Source of the DNA: Marinilabiliales bacterium
Lineage (GTDB): Bacteria > Bacteroidota > Bacteroidia > Bacteroidales > ML635J-15
DNA: 64,000 nucleotides
NCBI GenBank assembly: GCA_002869385.1
Contig: PKTB01000024.1
Coordinates: 186,001-250,000 of the forward strand
Reading direction: 5' to 3'
The translations under genes and the position numbers were made by a program. Each line of letters starts with the position of its first letter. Positions within the stretch are counted from its first letter, which is position 1. The notes under the pieces are model-generated. The model was not told where the DNA came from and did not search any database. It saw nothing but the letters and a program-made list of their open reading frames with translations. This document shows, in pieces, positions 48,571 through 56,269 of this stretch.

Positions 48571-48918
48571 ATGGATAAAGTCGAAATAAATATTGAAGCT
48601 CTTAGAGAAAGAACAGCTGACGATAATGAATTGGCATTAGATTTGTTGCAAATGCTAATAGAAAATTTAGACGAGTATAAAAACGATATTTTGAAGGCAA
48701 TCAATGAAGAAGACCTTAATCAACTTGCATCTGAATTGCATAAATTTAAAAGTGCTGTAGCTGTTTTAGGCTTCGATTTATTACATACTGAAATCTCAGA
48801 TGTTGAAAAAAAAGCTTCAAAAAAATCTACAGAAACTGATTATTCTATGAAAATAAATAGTATTTTTATATCATTAAATCATCATATTGTTGAATTAGAG
48901 AAAATAATTAAAAAATAG
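48571..48918 (+). CDS. Histidine phosphotransfer (HPt) domain protein
   Basis: A 115-residue single-domain protein. The phosphate-accepting His is in LASELHKFKSAVAVLGFDLLH near residue 65 (the usual HxLKGxxxxxG-like pattern). It probably shuttles phosphate between a hybrid kinase and a response regulator. Located 51 bp after the LytTR gene, which suggests a link with that pair, although LytTR systems do not usually need an HPt. Confidence 0.8.
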   Translation: MDKVEINIEALRERTADDNELALDLLQMLIENLDEYKNDILKAINEEDLNQLASELHKFKSAVAVLGFDLLHTEISDVEKKASKKSTETDYSMKINSIFISLNHHIVELEKIIKK

Positions 48919-48921
48919 CTT

Positions 48922-50064
48922 ATGGGATTATTAAACAAACTTAAGAATGAATTTATTGATATTATTGAATGGTTAGATCCTACCAATGATACAATAGTAC
49001 ATCGTTTTGAGAGATATCAAAATGAGATTAAAATGGGAGCAAAGCTAACTGTACGAGAGTCACAGGTAGCTGTTTTTATTAATGAAGGTCAAATTGCCGA
49101 TGTTTATTCACCCGGAATGTATACCTTATCAACTGAAAATATGCCTATTCTTTCGACACTTAAAGGTTGGAAATATGGTTTTAACAGTCCATTTAAAGCA
49201 GAAGTGTATTTTGTTAATACAAAGAGATTCCTTGACAATAAATGGGGAACCCCAAACCCTGTTATGATGCGTGATGCTGAATTTGGTCCGGTAAGAATCA
49301 GAGCTTTTTGTATATATGAATTTAGAGTAGATGATGCTGCTACATTCATTAGAGAAATTGTCGGAACAGATGGCGACTCTACTACAGATGAAGTTACAAA
49401 CAAATTAAGAAACATTATTGTAACAAGATTTACTGATGCAGTTGCAGAGTCTAAGATTCCAGTTTTGGATATGGCTGCAAATTATAATGAATTTTCCGAA
49501 GTAGTTGGTAAAGTTATTATAGATGAGTATAAAGAATATGGTCTAAATATGACCAAGTTCTTAGTATCTAATATTAGCCTTCCACCAAATGTTGAAGAAT
49601 CACTAGATAAGCGTACCAGCATGGGCGTTATTGGTGATCTTAATAAGTATACACAATTCCAGACTGCAGAAGCTATTGGAGATATGGCGAAGAATTCCGG
49701 AGGAGACGGAGGAGGAATGGCAGCAGGAGGAATGGGAATGGGAATGGGAATGGCTATGGGAGGACAAATGGCTAATGCAATGAGCCAGCCTCAACAACAG
49801 CAACAACAACAAGGCGGAGGAGCACCTCCACCACCGGTACCACCTGCATTAACATTTTTTGCTGTAATAAATGGTCAGCAATCAGGACCATATGATATCA
49901 ATACCTTGAAGCAAATGGCTTCTCAAGGAACTTTAACAAAAGAAACATTAGTATGGAGAGACGGTATGGCTAATTGGTCAGCTGCCGGTCAGGTACCTGA
50001 GATGTCTCAGGTGTTCGGCGCAACACCACCACCAGTTCCACCACCACCTCCTCCGGGACAATAA
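48922..50064 (+). CDS. SPFH-domain protein with a C-terminal GYF_2 domain
   Basis: The product has 380 residues. The SPFH (band-7-like) domain occupies about residues 20-250 (MGAKLTVRESQVAVFINEGQIADVYSPGMYTLSTENMPILS, then RIRAFCIYEFRVDDAATFI and FLVSNISLPPNVEESLDKRTSMGVIGDLNKYTQFQ), followed by a Gly/Met-rich hinge, a polyGln run, a Pro-rich stretch, and a GYF_2-like domain (FAVINGQQSGPYDINTLKQ, then TLVWRDGMANWSAA). It corresponds to the YdjI-like 'virion core protein' family. It is cytosolic; the role is unknown. It begins 3 bp after the HPt gene. Confidence 0.9.
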   Translation: MGLLNKLKNEFIDIIEWLDPTNDTIVHRFERYQNEIKMGAKLTVRESQVAVFINEGQIADVYSPGMYTLSTENMPILSTLKGWKYGFNSPFKAEVYFVNTKRFLDNKWGTPNPVMMRDAEFGPVRIRAFCIYEFRVDDAATFIREIVGTDGDSTTDEVTNKLRNIIVTRFTDAVAESKIPVLDMAANYNEFSEVVGKVIIDEYKEYGLNMTKFLVSNISLPPNVEESLDKRTSMGVIGDLNKYTQFQTAEAIGDMAKNSGGDGGGMAAGGMGMGMGMAMGGQMANAMSQPQQQQQQQGGGAPPPPVPPALTFFAVINGQQSGPYDINTLKQMASQGTLTKETLVWRDGMANWSAAGQVPEMSQVFGATPPPVPPPPPPGQ

Positions 50065-50070
50065 TATTTA

Positions 50071-50096
50071 AAACGGGCATCGCCCGTTTTTTTGTA
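50071..50096 (+). terminator. Rho-independent terminator after the SPFH gene
   Basis: AACGGGC and GCCCGTT with an AT-C loop, followed by T7. It ends the kinase-LytTR-HPt-SPFH cluster before the nqr operon. Confidence 0.9.
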
Positions 50097-50241
50097 CATA
50101 TAATCCAATAGACAAAAAAAACTGATTTATATCATAAGAGTTTATGTTATAGTTTAAAAATTTATTACTTCTTTTGTTAATTAATAAACATTACTTTTAT
50201 ATCGTTGTTAATTGAATAACTAAATAAAATTAATATATATA

Positions 50242-51594
50242 ATGAGCAAAACATTTAGAATTCGTAAAGGCTTAGATATCAGCTTGAAAGGGATTCCAGA
50301 GCTTAAAATCGGTGAAGAATGCTCCCCTAAGACTTTTTCAATCAGGCAAATTGATTTTGCTGGTTTAACACCAAAGTTAAAACTTAAAGAAGGCGAAAAA
50401 GTTAAAAGAGGTGAGATTGTATTTTTTGATAAATACATGCCAAAAGTATCTTTTGTTTCTCCTGTTAGCGGTGAAGTTAAAAGTGTTATCAGAGGTGCTA
50501 AAAGAAAAATGCTTGAGATTGTAATTGAGGCAGATGGAACCGATGATAAAGTTGAGTTCAAGCTTTCAGATTATGATACATCAAAACCAGAAGTTTTGAA
50601 AGATCTTCTCCTTGAGGCTGGAATTTGGCCGTTTGTAAAAAAACGTCCTTATGGTATTATTGCTGATCCTGATGAAAATCCTCGTGATATTTTTATTTCT
50701 ATGTTTGATTCAGCTCCTTTAGCTTCTGATTTCGATTTTATTCTTAAGGATAAAAAAGCTGAAATCAATACAGCTTTGGCTGCATTAAAAACTTTAACAG
50801 ATGGAGATGTTTATTTGAACTTTAAAAAAGGAAGTAAACTTGTAGATTTAATTGATAATAAAGAATCGTACAAGATAAACTTTTTTAGTGGTCCACATCC
50901 ATCAGGTTTAGTTGGAGTTCAAATCAATAAAATATCACCTATTAATAAAGGTGAGGTAATTTGGACTGTAAATGGTGCAGATCTTCCTGTTATAGGAGGT
51001 TTTCTTAGTACAGGTGTATATAATCCTGAAAGAATAGTAGCAATTTGTGGTTCTGAAATTAAAGAGCCTATGTATTTCAAAACTTCTATCGGAGCAGAAA
51101 TTGGTGGATATCTTCAAGATAAATTACATGAAGAGCATGTACGTGTGATTTCAGGAAACGTCTTGACTGGTATGAATATCTCGGAAAGAAGATTTCTGGG
51201 TTTTTATGATAATCAAGTTAGTGTTATTCCGGAAGGAGATAAGTATGAAATGTTTGGTTGGGCATTACCAGGTTTTAATAAACTTAGTATGTCATCAACT
51301 TTTGCATCAATGATATTACCAAATAAAAAGTTTGCCCCAGATACAAATATTCATGGTGGTAAGAGAGCATTTGTTGTTACCGGACAGTATGAGAAAGTTT
51401 GTCCTATAGATATTTATCCTCAATTATTGCTTAAAGCAATTTTAGCGGAAGATATTGATAAAATGGAGCAAATGGGTATTTACGAAGTAATAGAAGAAGA
51501 TCTTGCCTTATGCGAATTTGCATGTACATCAAAAACAGATGTTCAGGAGATATTACGTAAAGGACTTGATTTGATGATTAAAGAATTATCTTAA
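50242..51594 (+). CDS. nqrA: Na+-translocating NADH:quinone reductase subunit A
   Basis: The protein has 450 residues, the usual length, and starts MSKTFRIRKGLDISLKGIPE, the standard NqrA opening (RKGLDIPI-type). The middle has INFFSGPHPSGLVGVQI and GEVIWTVNGADL, and the C-terminal half has GRRVSGNVLTG-like VRVISGNVLTGMNI. Subunit A is the peripheral subunit that binds quinone at the membrane face. First gene of nqrABCDEF; gaps to the next genes are 4-19 bp. Confidence 0.95.
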   Translation: MSKTFRIRKGLDISLKGIPELKIGEECSPKTFSIRQIDFAGLTPKLKLKEGEKVKRGEIVFFDKYMPKVSFVSPVSGEVKSVIRGAKRKMLEIVIEADGTDDKVEFKLSDYDTSKPEVLKDLLLEAGIWPFVKKRPYGIIADPDENPRDIFISMFDSAPLASDFDFILKDKKAEINTALAALKTLTDGDVYLNFKKGSKLVDLIDNKESYKINFFSGPHPSGLVGVQINKISPINKGEVIWTVNGADLPVIGGFLSTGVYNPERIVAICGSEIKEPMYFKTSIGAEIGGYLQDKLHEEHVRVISGNVLTGMNISERRFLGFYDNQVSVIPEGDKYEMFGWALPGFNKLSMSSTFASMILPNKKFAPDTNIHGGKRAFVVTGQYEKVCPIDIYPQLLLKAILAEDIDKMEQMGIYEVIEEDLALCEFACTSKTDVQEILRKGLDLMIKELS

Positions 51595-51613
51595 CTAAAT
51601 ATATTCAGAAAAG

Positions 51614-52795
51614 ATGAAATTTCTTAGAAAAAATATTGATAAGATAAAGCCACATTTTGAAGAAGGTGGAAAGTTCTATTTTCTTCATTCTGTATTTGAT
51701 GGCTTTGAGACATTTTTGTACGTGCCAAATCATGTTACTAAAAAGGGTTCTCATATAAGAGACTCTATAGATATGAAACGTACAATGATTATTGTTGTAG
51801 TTGCATTATTACCTGCGCTTTTAATGGGTATTTATAATACAGGTTTGCAGCATTTTATTGCAACAGGACAGGCTCAGGAATTCTGGCCAATGATAGTTTA
51901 TGGATTATTAAAAGTCCTTCCGCTAATAGTAGTTAGTTATGTTGTAGGTTTGGGTATCGAGTTTGCTTTTGCCCAAATCAGAAAACATGAGATAAACGAA
52001 GGTTTCTTGGTGTCAGGTATTCTTATACCTTTAATAGTTCCTGCTGATACACCTCTATGGATGCTTGCATTAGCGGTTGCATTTGCTGTTATTATAGGAA
52101 AAGAGGTTTTTGGAGGTACAGGTATGAATATTCTTAATCCTGCTTTAACTGCTAGAGCATTTTTATTCTTTGCATATCCATCATGGATGTCGGGAGATAA
52201 AGTCTGGGTTAGTGGTATGATGAACGGAGAAGGAATTGTTGACGGATATTCAGGGGCTACTTTGTTAGCGCAATCAGCTGCCGGAGCACAGGAATTTGTT
52301 AATGGCCTTGGCGAAAAGGTAACACAAATGGACATGTTTATTGGAACAATACCAGGCTCGGTAGGAGAAACATCTGTTGCAGCAATATTAATCGGTGCAA
52401 TTATACTCCTGATTTCCGGAATAGGTAGCTGGAGAATAATGCTGTCAACACTTGTTGGTGGTGCTGTAATGGGTTTGATCCTAAATGCTTTTGCTGCAAA
52501 TCCTGCGATGGAAGTAGCATGGTTTGAGCAGTTAATGATTGGAGGTTTTGCATTTGGAATGGTGTTTATGGCAACAGATACTGTGACAGCAGCACAAACT
52601 AATAGAGGTAAGTATATTTACGGATTCCTGATAGGTTTCCTTGCAATATTAATTCGTGTTTTAAATCCTGCATATCCAGAAGGTATGATGTTGGCAATAT
52701 TGCTGATGAATGTATTCGCTCCACTTATCGACCATATGGTTGTTCAGAGAAACATTAAGAAAAGGTTGAAACGTTCTGTTACTGTAAAAGCTTAA
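51614..52795 (+). CDS. nqrB: Na+-translocating NADH:quinone reductase subunit B
   Basis: The protein has 393 residues and about ten transmembrane segments, starting KHFEEGGKFYFLHSVFDGFETFLY. The covalent FMN site is in DGYSGATLLAQS near residue 214 (Thr of SGATxL). Further marks are KEVFGGTGMNILNPALTARAFLFFAYP, GSWRIMLSTLVGGAVMG and GFAFGMVFMATDTVTAAQT. It carries FMN and the riboflavin path from subunit C toward quinone. Confidence 0.95.
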   Translation: MKFLRKNIDKIKPHFEEGGKFYFLHSVFDGFETFLYVPNHVTKKGSHIRDSIDMKRTMIIVVVALLPALLMGIYNTGLQHFIATGQAQEFWPMIVYGLLKVLPLIVVSYVVGLGIEFAFAQIRKHEINEGFLVSGILIPLIVPADTPLWMLALAVAFAVIIGKEVFGGTGMNILNPALTARAFLFFAYPSWMSGDKVWVSGMMNGEGIVDGYSGATLLAQSAAGAQEFVNGLGEKVTQMDMFIGTIPGSVGETSVAAILIGAIILLISGIGSWRIMLSTLVGGAVMGLILNAFAANPAMEVAWFEQLMIGGFAFGMVFMATDTVTAAQTNRGKYIYGFLIGFLAILIRVLNPAYPEGMMLAILLMNVFAPLIDHMVVQRNIKKRLKRSVTVKA

Positions 52796-52799
52796 TATT

Positions 52800-53501
52800 A
52801 TGGATAGGAATAGTAATAAATATACATTTATATATGCGATAGTAATGGTGATTGTTGTAGCAACGATCTTAACAGTTATCGCTGTTAGTCTGCAACCCTT
52901 CCAAAGAAGAAATGTAGAATTGGAGAAAAAGAAGAATATTCTTGCGGCATTTAATGTTGAAAGTACACCAGACAATGTAGAAAGCTTATATGATAAGTTT
53001 ATTGTTGAAACTTTTGCTGTAGATGTTAATGGCGAGAAGATTGACGGCGTTGATGCTTTTAATGTTAACTTAAAAGATGAGCTGAAGAAAGACCCCGCAA
53101 ATCAGCAGTGGCCTGTTTATTTGGCTAAAACTGATGATGGAGAAATGAAATATATATTTCCACTTTACGGAAAAGGTCTTTGGGGACCAATTTGGGGTTA
53201 TATTGCTTTAAATGATGACTTAATTGAAGTATATGGTGTGAATTTTGACCATAAATCAGAAACTCCAGGACTAGGTGCAGAAATAAATACTCCGGCATTT
53301 CAGGAGCAGTTTAAAGGTAAAAGTATATTTAATGATGTTCATGAATTTGTATCAATTGATGTAATTAAAACTGATGCAAGTTCAAATGATTACGCTGTTT
53401 ATGCAATTTCCGGAGGAACAATTACGTCTTACGGACTTCGCGACATGATCAATACGTGTCTAAGTGCTTATTTAAATTATATAGAAAAAAATAAAAAATA
53501 A
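52800..53501 (+). CDS. nqrC: Na+-translocating NADH:quinone reductase subunit C
   Basis: The product has 233 residues: one N-terminal transmembrane helix (TFIYAIVMVIVVATILTVIAVSL), then a periplasmic FMN-binding domain with GLWGPIWGYIALNDD, HKSETPGLGAEI and the flavinylated Thr in AISGGTITSYGLRDM (SGATxTS-type) near residue 212. FMN is attached by ApbE, whose gene is not in this window. Confidence 0.95.
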   Translation: MDRNSNKYTFIYAIVMVIVVATILTVIAVSLQPFQRRNVELEKKKNILAAFNVESTPDNVESLYDKFIVETFAVDVNGEKIDGVDAFNVNLKDELKKDPANQQWPVYLAKTDDGEMKYIFPLYGKGLWGPIWGYIALNDDLIEVYGVNFDHKSETPGLGAEINTPAFQEQFKGKSIFNDVHEFVSIDVIKTDASSNDYAVYAISGGTITSYGLRDMINTCLSAYLNYIEKNKK

Positions 53502-53506
53502 TACAT

Positions 53507-54130
53507 ATGTTTTCCAAGAAGAGTTTAAAACTAATAACAGATCCGATTAATAAGGACAACCCTATAACCGTTCAGGTTTTGGGTATTTGTTCTGCTCTAG
53601 CGGTTACTGTTAAGCTTGAGCCGGCTGTAGTTATGTCGCTCAGTGTTATTTTTGTTCTATCAATGTCAAATGTGATAATCTCCTTATTACGAAAAACTAT
53701 ACCTAAACGAATCAGAATTATTGTTCAATTGGTCGTAGTTGCTGCATTGGTAATTATTGTGGATCAATTCTTAAAAGCTTTTGTCTTTGATGTTAGTAAA
53801 CAGTTGTCAGTTTTTGTAGGGCTTATTATCACTAACTGTATTATTATGGGGCGACTTGAAGCATTTGCGCTTGCAAATTCACCGGGGAAAAGCTTTTTAG
53901 ATGGAATAGGAAATGGTGCCGGATATGGAGCAATTTTAATTATTGTTGCGTTTTTTAGGGAACTATTTGGGAGTGGAACATTGTGGAACATTCAGGTGAT
54001 ACCTGAAAAAATGTATGAATTAGGCTATGCAAATAATGGCTTAATGATTTTGCCTCCAATGGCACTTGTTGTGGTAGGAATAATTATTTGGGTACAACGT
54101 GGCCGTAATCGTGAACTAATAGAAGACTAG
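53507..54130 (+). CDS. nqrD: Na+-translocating NADH:quinone reductase subunit D
   Basis: The protein has 207 residues, six transmembrane helices. Family marks: [63 protein letters not shown] and [24 protein letters not shown]. Together with NqrE it forms the pair of inverted-topology helices that hold an iron centre and the Na+ path. Confidence 0.95.
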   Translation: MFSKKSLKLITDPINKDNPITVQVLGICSALAVTVKLEPAVVMSLSVIFVLSMSNVIISLLRKTIPKRIRIIVQLVVVAALVIIVDQFLKAFVFDVSKQLSVFVGLIITNCIIMGRLEAFALANSPGKSFLDGIGNGAGYGAILIIVAFFRELFGSGTLWNIQVIPEKMYELGYANNGLMILPPMALVVVGIIIWVQRGRNRELIED

Positions 54131-54134
54131 AACT

Positions 54135-54752
54135 ATGGAAAATTTGATTAATATATTCGTAAAGTCAATTTTTATTGATAATATGGTATTTGCCTATTTT
54201 CTGGGCATGTGTTCATATCTGGCAGTTTCTAAGACTGTTAAAACTTCTTTCGGACTTGGTATAGCTGTGATATTCGTACTGACTATTACACTTCCGATTA
54301 ACTATCTTTTGGAAAATTATGTTTTAAAACTTGGTGCATTAAGTTGGATTTCTGAAGATTTTGCTAATGTTGATCTTTCATTTCTTTCATTTATACTTTT
54401 TATAGCAATTATTGCTGCAATGGTGCAATTGGTTGAGATGGTTGTTGAGAAATTCTCACCTTCATTATATGCTTCACTCGGTATCTTCTTACCATTGATT
54501 GCTGTTAACTGTGCTATTCTTGGGGGATCCTTATTTATGGCAGAAAGAGAATATGCAAATATTGGTGAAGCTACAGTTTTCGGATTTGGATCAGGTGTAG
54601 GATGGCTACTTGCTATAGTTGGTATTGCAGCAATTCGTGAAAAGATAAAGTATTCAAATGTTCCAAAACCTCTTAAAGGTTTAGGAATAACTTTTATCAT
54701 TACTGGTCTGATGGGACTTGCATTTATGGGATTTATGGGTATTAATTTGTAA
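54135..54752 (+). CDS. nqrE: Na+-translocating NADH:quinone reductase subunit E
   Basis: The protein has 205 residues with six helices, starting [32 protein letters not shown] and including the conserved [21 protein letters not shown], whose Cys with that of NqrD binds the intramembrane iron. The 3' end is 10 bp before nqrF. Confidence 0.95.
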   Translation: MENLINIFVKSIFIDNMVFAYFLGMCSYLAVSKTVKTSFGLGIAVIFVLTITLPINYLLENYVLKLGALSWISEDFANVDLSFLSFILFIAIIAAMVQLVEMVVEKFSPSLYASLGIFLPLIAVNCAILGGSLFMAEREYANIGEATVFGFGSGVGWLLAIVGIAAIREKIKYSNVPKPLKGLGITFIITGLMGLAFMGFMGINL

Positions 54753-54762
54753 AATCAAAATT

Positions 54763-56022
54763 ATGATATTACTGTCAACACAAACTTTAATAATTATCAG
54801 TGCAATATCGGTTTTCCTTATTGTTGTTATTGCACTTGTGATGATGTTGTTGTATGCTAAAAAGAAGCTTACACCTCAAGGTGATGTAAAAATTAAAATA
54901 AACGATGAAGAACCTATTGTTATTGAACCCGGGTCAACTCTGTTACAAGCATTAAGTGATCAAAAAATATTTGTGCCATCTGCTTGTGGTGGTGGTGGAA
55001 CATGCGGTATGTGTAAATGCCGTATAACCGAAGGTGGAGGGACTATTCTCCCTACTGAGACAGGATTTTTTACTCGTAAAGAGCAACAAAATTATTGGCG
55101 TCTTGCATGTCAGGTTAAGGTTCGTAACGATATGAAAATTGAACTTCCTGCTGAGGTTATGGGTGTTAAAAAGTGGGAGTGTGAAGTAGTTTCAAATAAA
55201 AATGTTGCAACATTTATTAAAGAGTTTGTTGTTAAACTTCCAGAAGGGGAGAATCTTGATTTCTTATCAGGTGGATACATTCAAATAGATGTTCCAAAAA
55301 TAGATGTTGATTATTCTAAAGATATTGAAGTAGAAGAGGAGTTTCGCGAAGATTGGGATCAACTCAAACTATGGGATCTTAAGATGAAGAACGACGAGGA
55401 AACTTTCCGTGCTTATTCTATGGCTAACCATCCTGCAGAAGTGAATATTGTAATGCTTAATATTCGTATAGCGACTCCACCATGGGACAGAAAGACAAAA
55501 TCATTTATGAAAGTTAACCCTGGTGTATGTTCATCATTCATTTTCTCACGTAAACCAGGTTATAAGGTAATGATATCAGGACCTTATGGTGAGTTCCATA
55601 TTAAGCCAACCGAACGAGAGATGATGTTTATTGGTGGCGGTGCAGGTATGGCTCCAATGCGTTCGCATATCTTTGATTTATTCCACACTAAGAAAACAAA
55701 TCGTAAAGCTACTTTCTGGTATGGCGCACGATCAAAACGTGAGATTTTCTATGAAGATGAATTTAGAGCCATTGAGAAAGATTTTCCAAACTTTGAATTC
55801 CATATTGCATTATCTGAACCTAAAGAAGAGGATAATTGGGATGGATATGTTGGATTTATTCATCAGGTAATCTTAGATAATTATTTATCTAAGCTTGATG
55901 AACCGGAAGAAATAGAATTCTACTTATGTGGCCCGCCACTTATGAACGATGCAGTATTTAAAATGCTGGATGATTTAGGTGTTCCTGAAGAAATGATTGC
56001 ATTTGATGACTTTGGTGGATAA
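54763..56022 (+). CDS. nqrF: Na+-translocating NADH:quinone reductase subunit F
   Basis: The protein has 419 residues from the ATG at 54763 (MILLSTQTLIIISAISVFLIV); the longer frame to 54718 lies inside nqrE. After one transmembrane helix comes a [2Fe-2S] domain (SACGGGGTCGMCKCRITEGG, with the fourth Cys in LACQV), then FAD- and NADH-binding domains (FRAYSMANHP, ISGPYGEFHIK, MFIGGGAGMAPMRSHIFDL, and CGPPLMNDAVFKML). It oxidises NADH and feeds electrons into the complex. Last gene of the operon. Confidence 0.96.
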   Translation: MILLSTQTLIIISAISVFLIVVIALVMMLLYAKKKLTPQGDVKIKINDEEPIVIEPGSTLLQALSDQKIFVPSACGGGGTCGMCKCRITEGGGTILPTETGFFTRKEQQNYWRLACQVKVRNDMKIELPAEVMGVKKWECEVVSNKNVATFIKEFVVKLPEGENLDFLSGGYIQIDVPKIDVDYSKDIEVEEEFREDWDQLKLWDLKMKNDEETFRAYSMANHPAEVNIVMLNIRIATPPWDRKTKSFMKVNPGVCSSFIFSRKPGYKVMISGPYGEFHIKPTEREMMFIGGGAGMAPMRSHIFDLFHTKKTNRKATFWYGARSKREIFYEDEFRAIEKDFPNFEFHIALSEPKEEDNWDGYVGFIHQVILDNYLSKLDEPEEIEFYLCGPPLMNDAVFKMLDDLGVPEEMIAFDDFGG

Positions 56023-56067
56023 GGAAAAATAACAAAACACAATCGCCAAGGCGAACAAAATACAAGG

Positions 56068-56103
56068 AAACCAACAGACTAAGAGAGTTTGTTGGTTTTT
56101 TAT
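56068..56103 (+). terminator. Terminator of the nqr operon
   Basis: AAACCAACA (56068-56076) and TGTTGGTTT (56090-56098) with a 13-nt loop, followed by T-rich sequence, 46 bp after the nqrF stop. Confidence 0.8.
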
Positions 56104-56107
56104 TTCA

Positions 56108-56168
56108 CTGCCGCGAGACAGTGTGTCATGGTATAATTAGTCACCTCAAGACGTGAGTCGTGCGGCAG
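56108..56168. repeat. Long inverted repeat CTGCCGC/GCGGCAG
   Basis: CTGCCGC at 56108-56114 pairs with GCGGCAG at 56162-56168 across 47 nt, inside which TCAC/GTGA (56141-56144 and 56153-56156) can form a smaller stem. It is GC-rich for this genome and lies between the nqr terminator and the valS promoter, so it may be a dispersed palindromic element. Confidence 0.55.
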
Positions 56169-56208
56169 GGAATACTATTGAAAACTTGTTTTTATCCTAT
56201 AAAACTTA

Positions 56209-56239
56209 TTTGAAAATCTCAATAAATCTAGTATTTTTG
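56209..56239 (+). promoter_or_regulatory. Consensus promoter of valS
   Basis: TTTG at 56209-56212, a 19-nt spacer, and TATTTTTG at 56232-56239: a full match to the Bacteroidota promoter, 30 bp before the ATG. Confidence 0.8.
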
Positions 56240-56269
56240 CAGACTATTAAATTTAGCAAAGATTAGATT

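Noticed and set aside
50242..56022. Rnf complex instead of Nqr
   Set aside because: Gene order A-B-C-D-E-F, an NqrA quinone-binding opening, and a [2Fe-2S] ferredoxin-NAD(P)H reductase type F subunit all fit Nqr; no RnfB/RnfC-type ferredoxin clusters are present.
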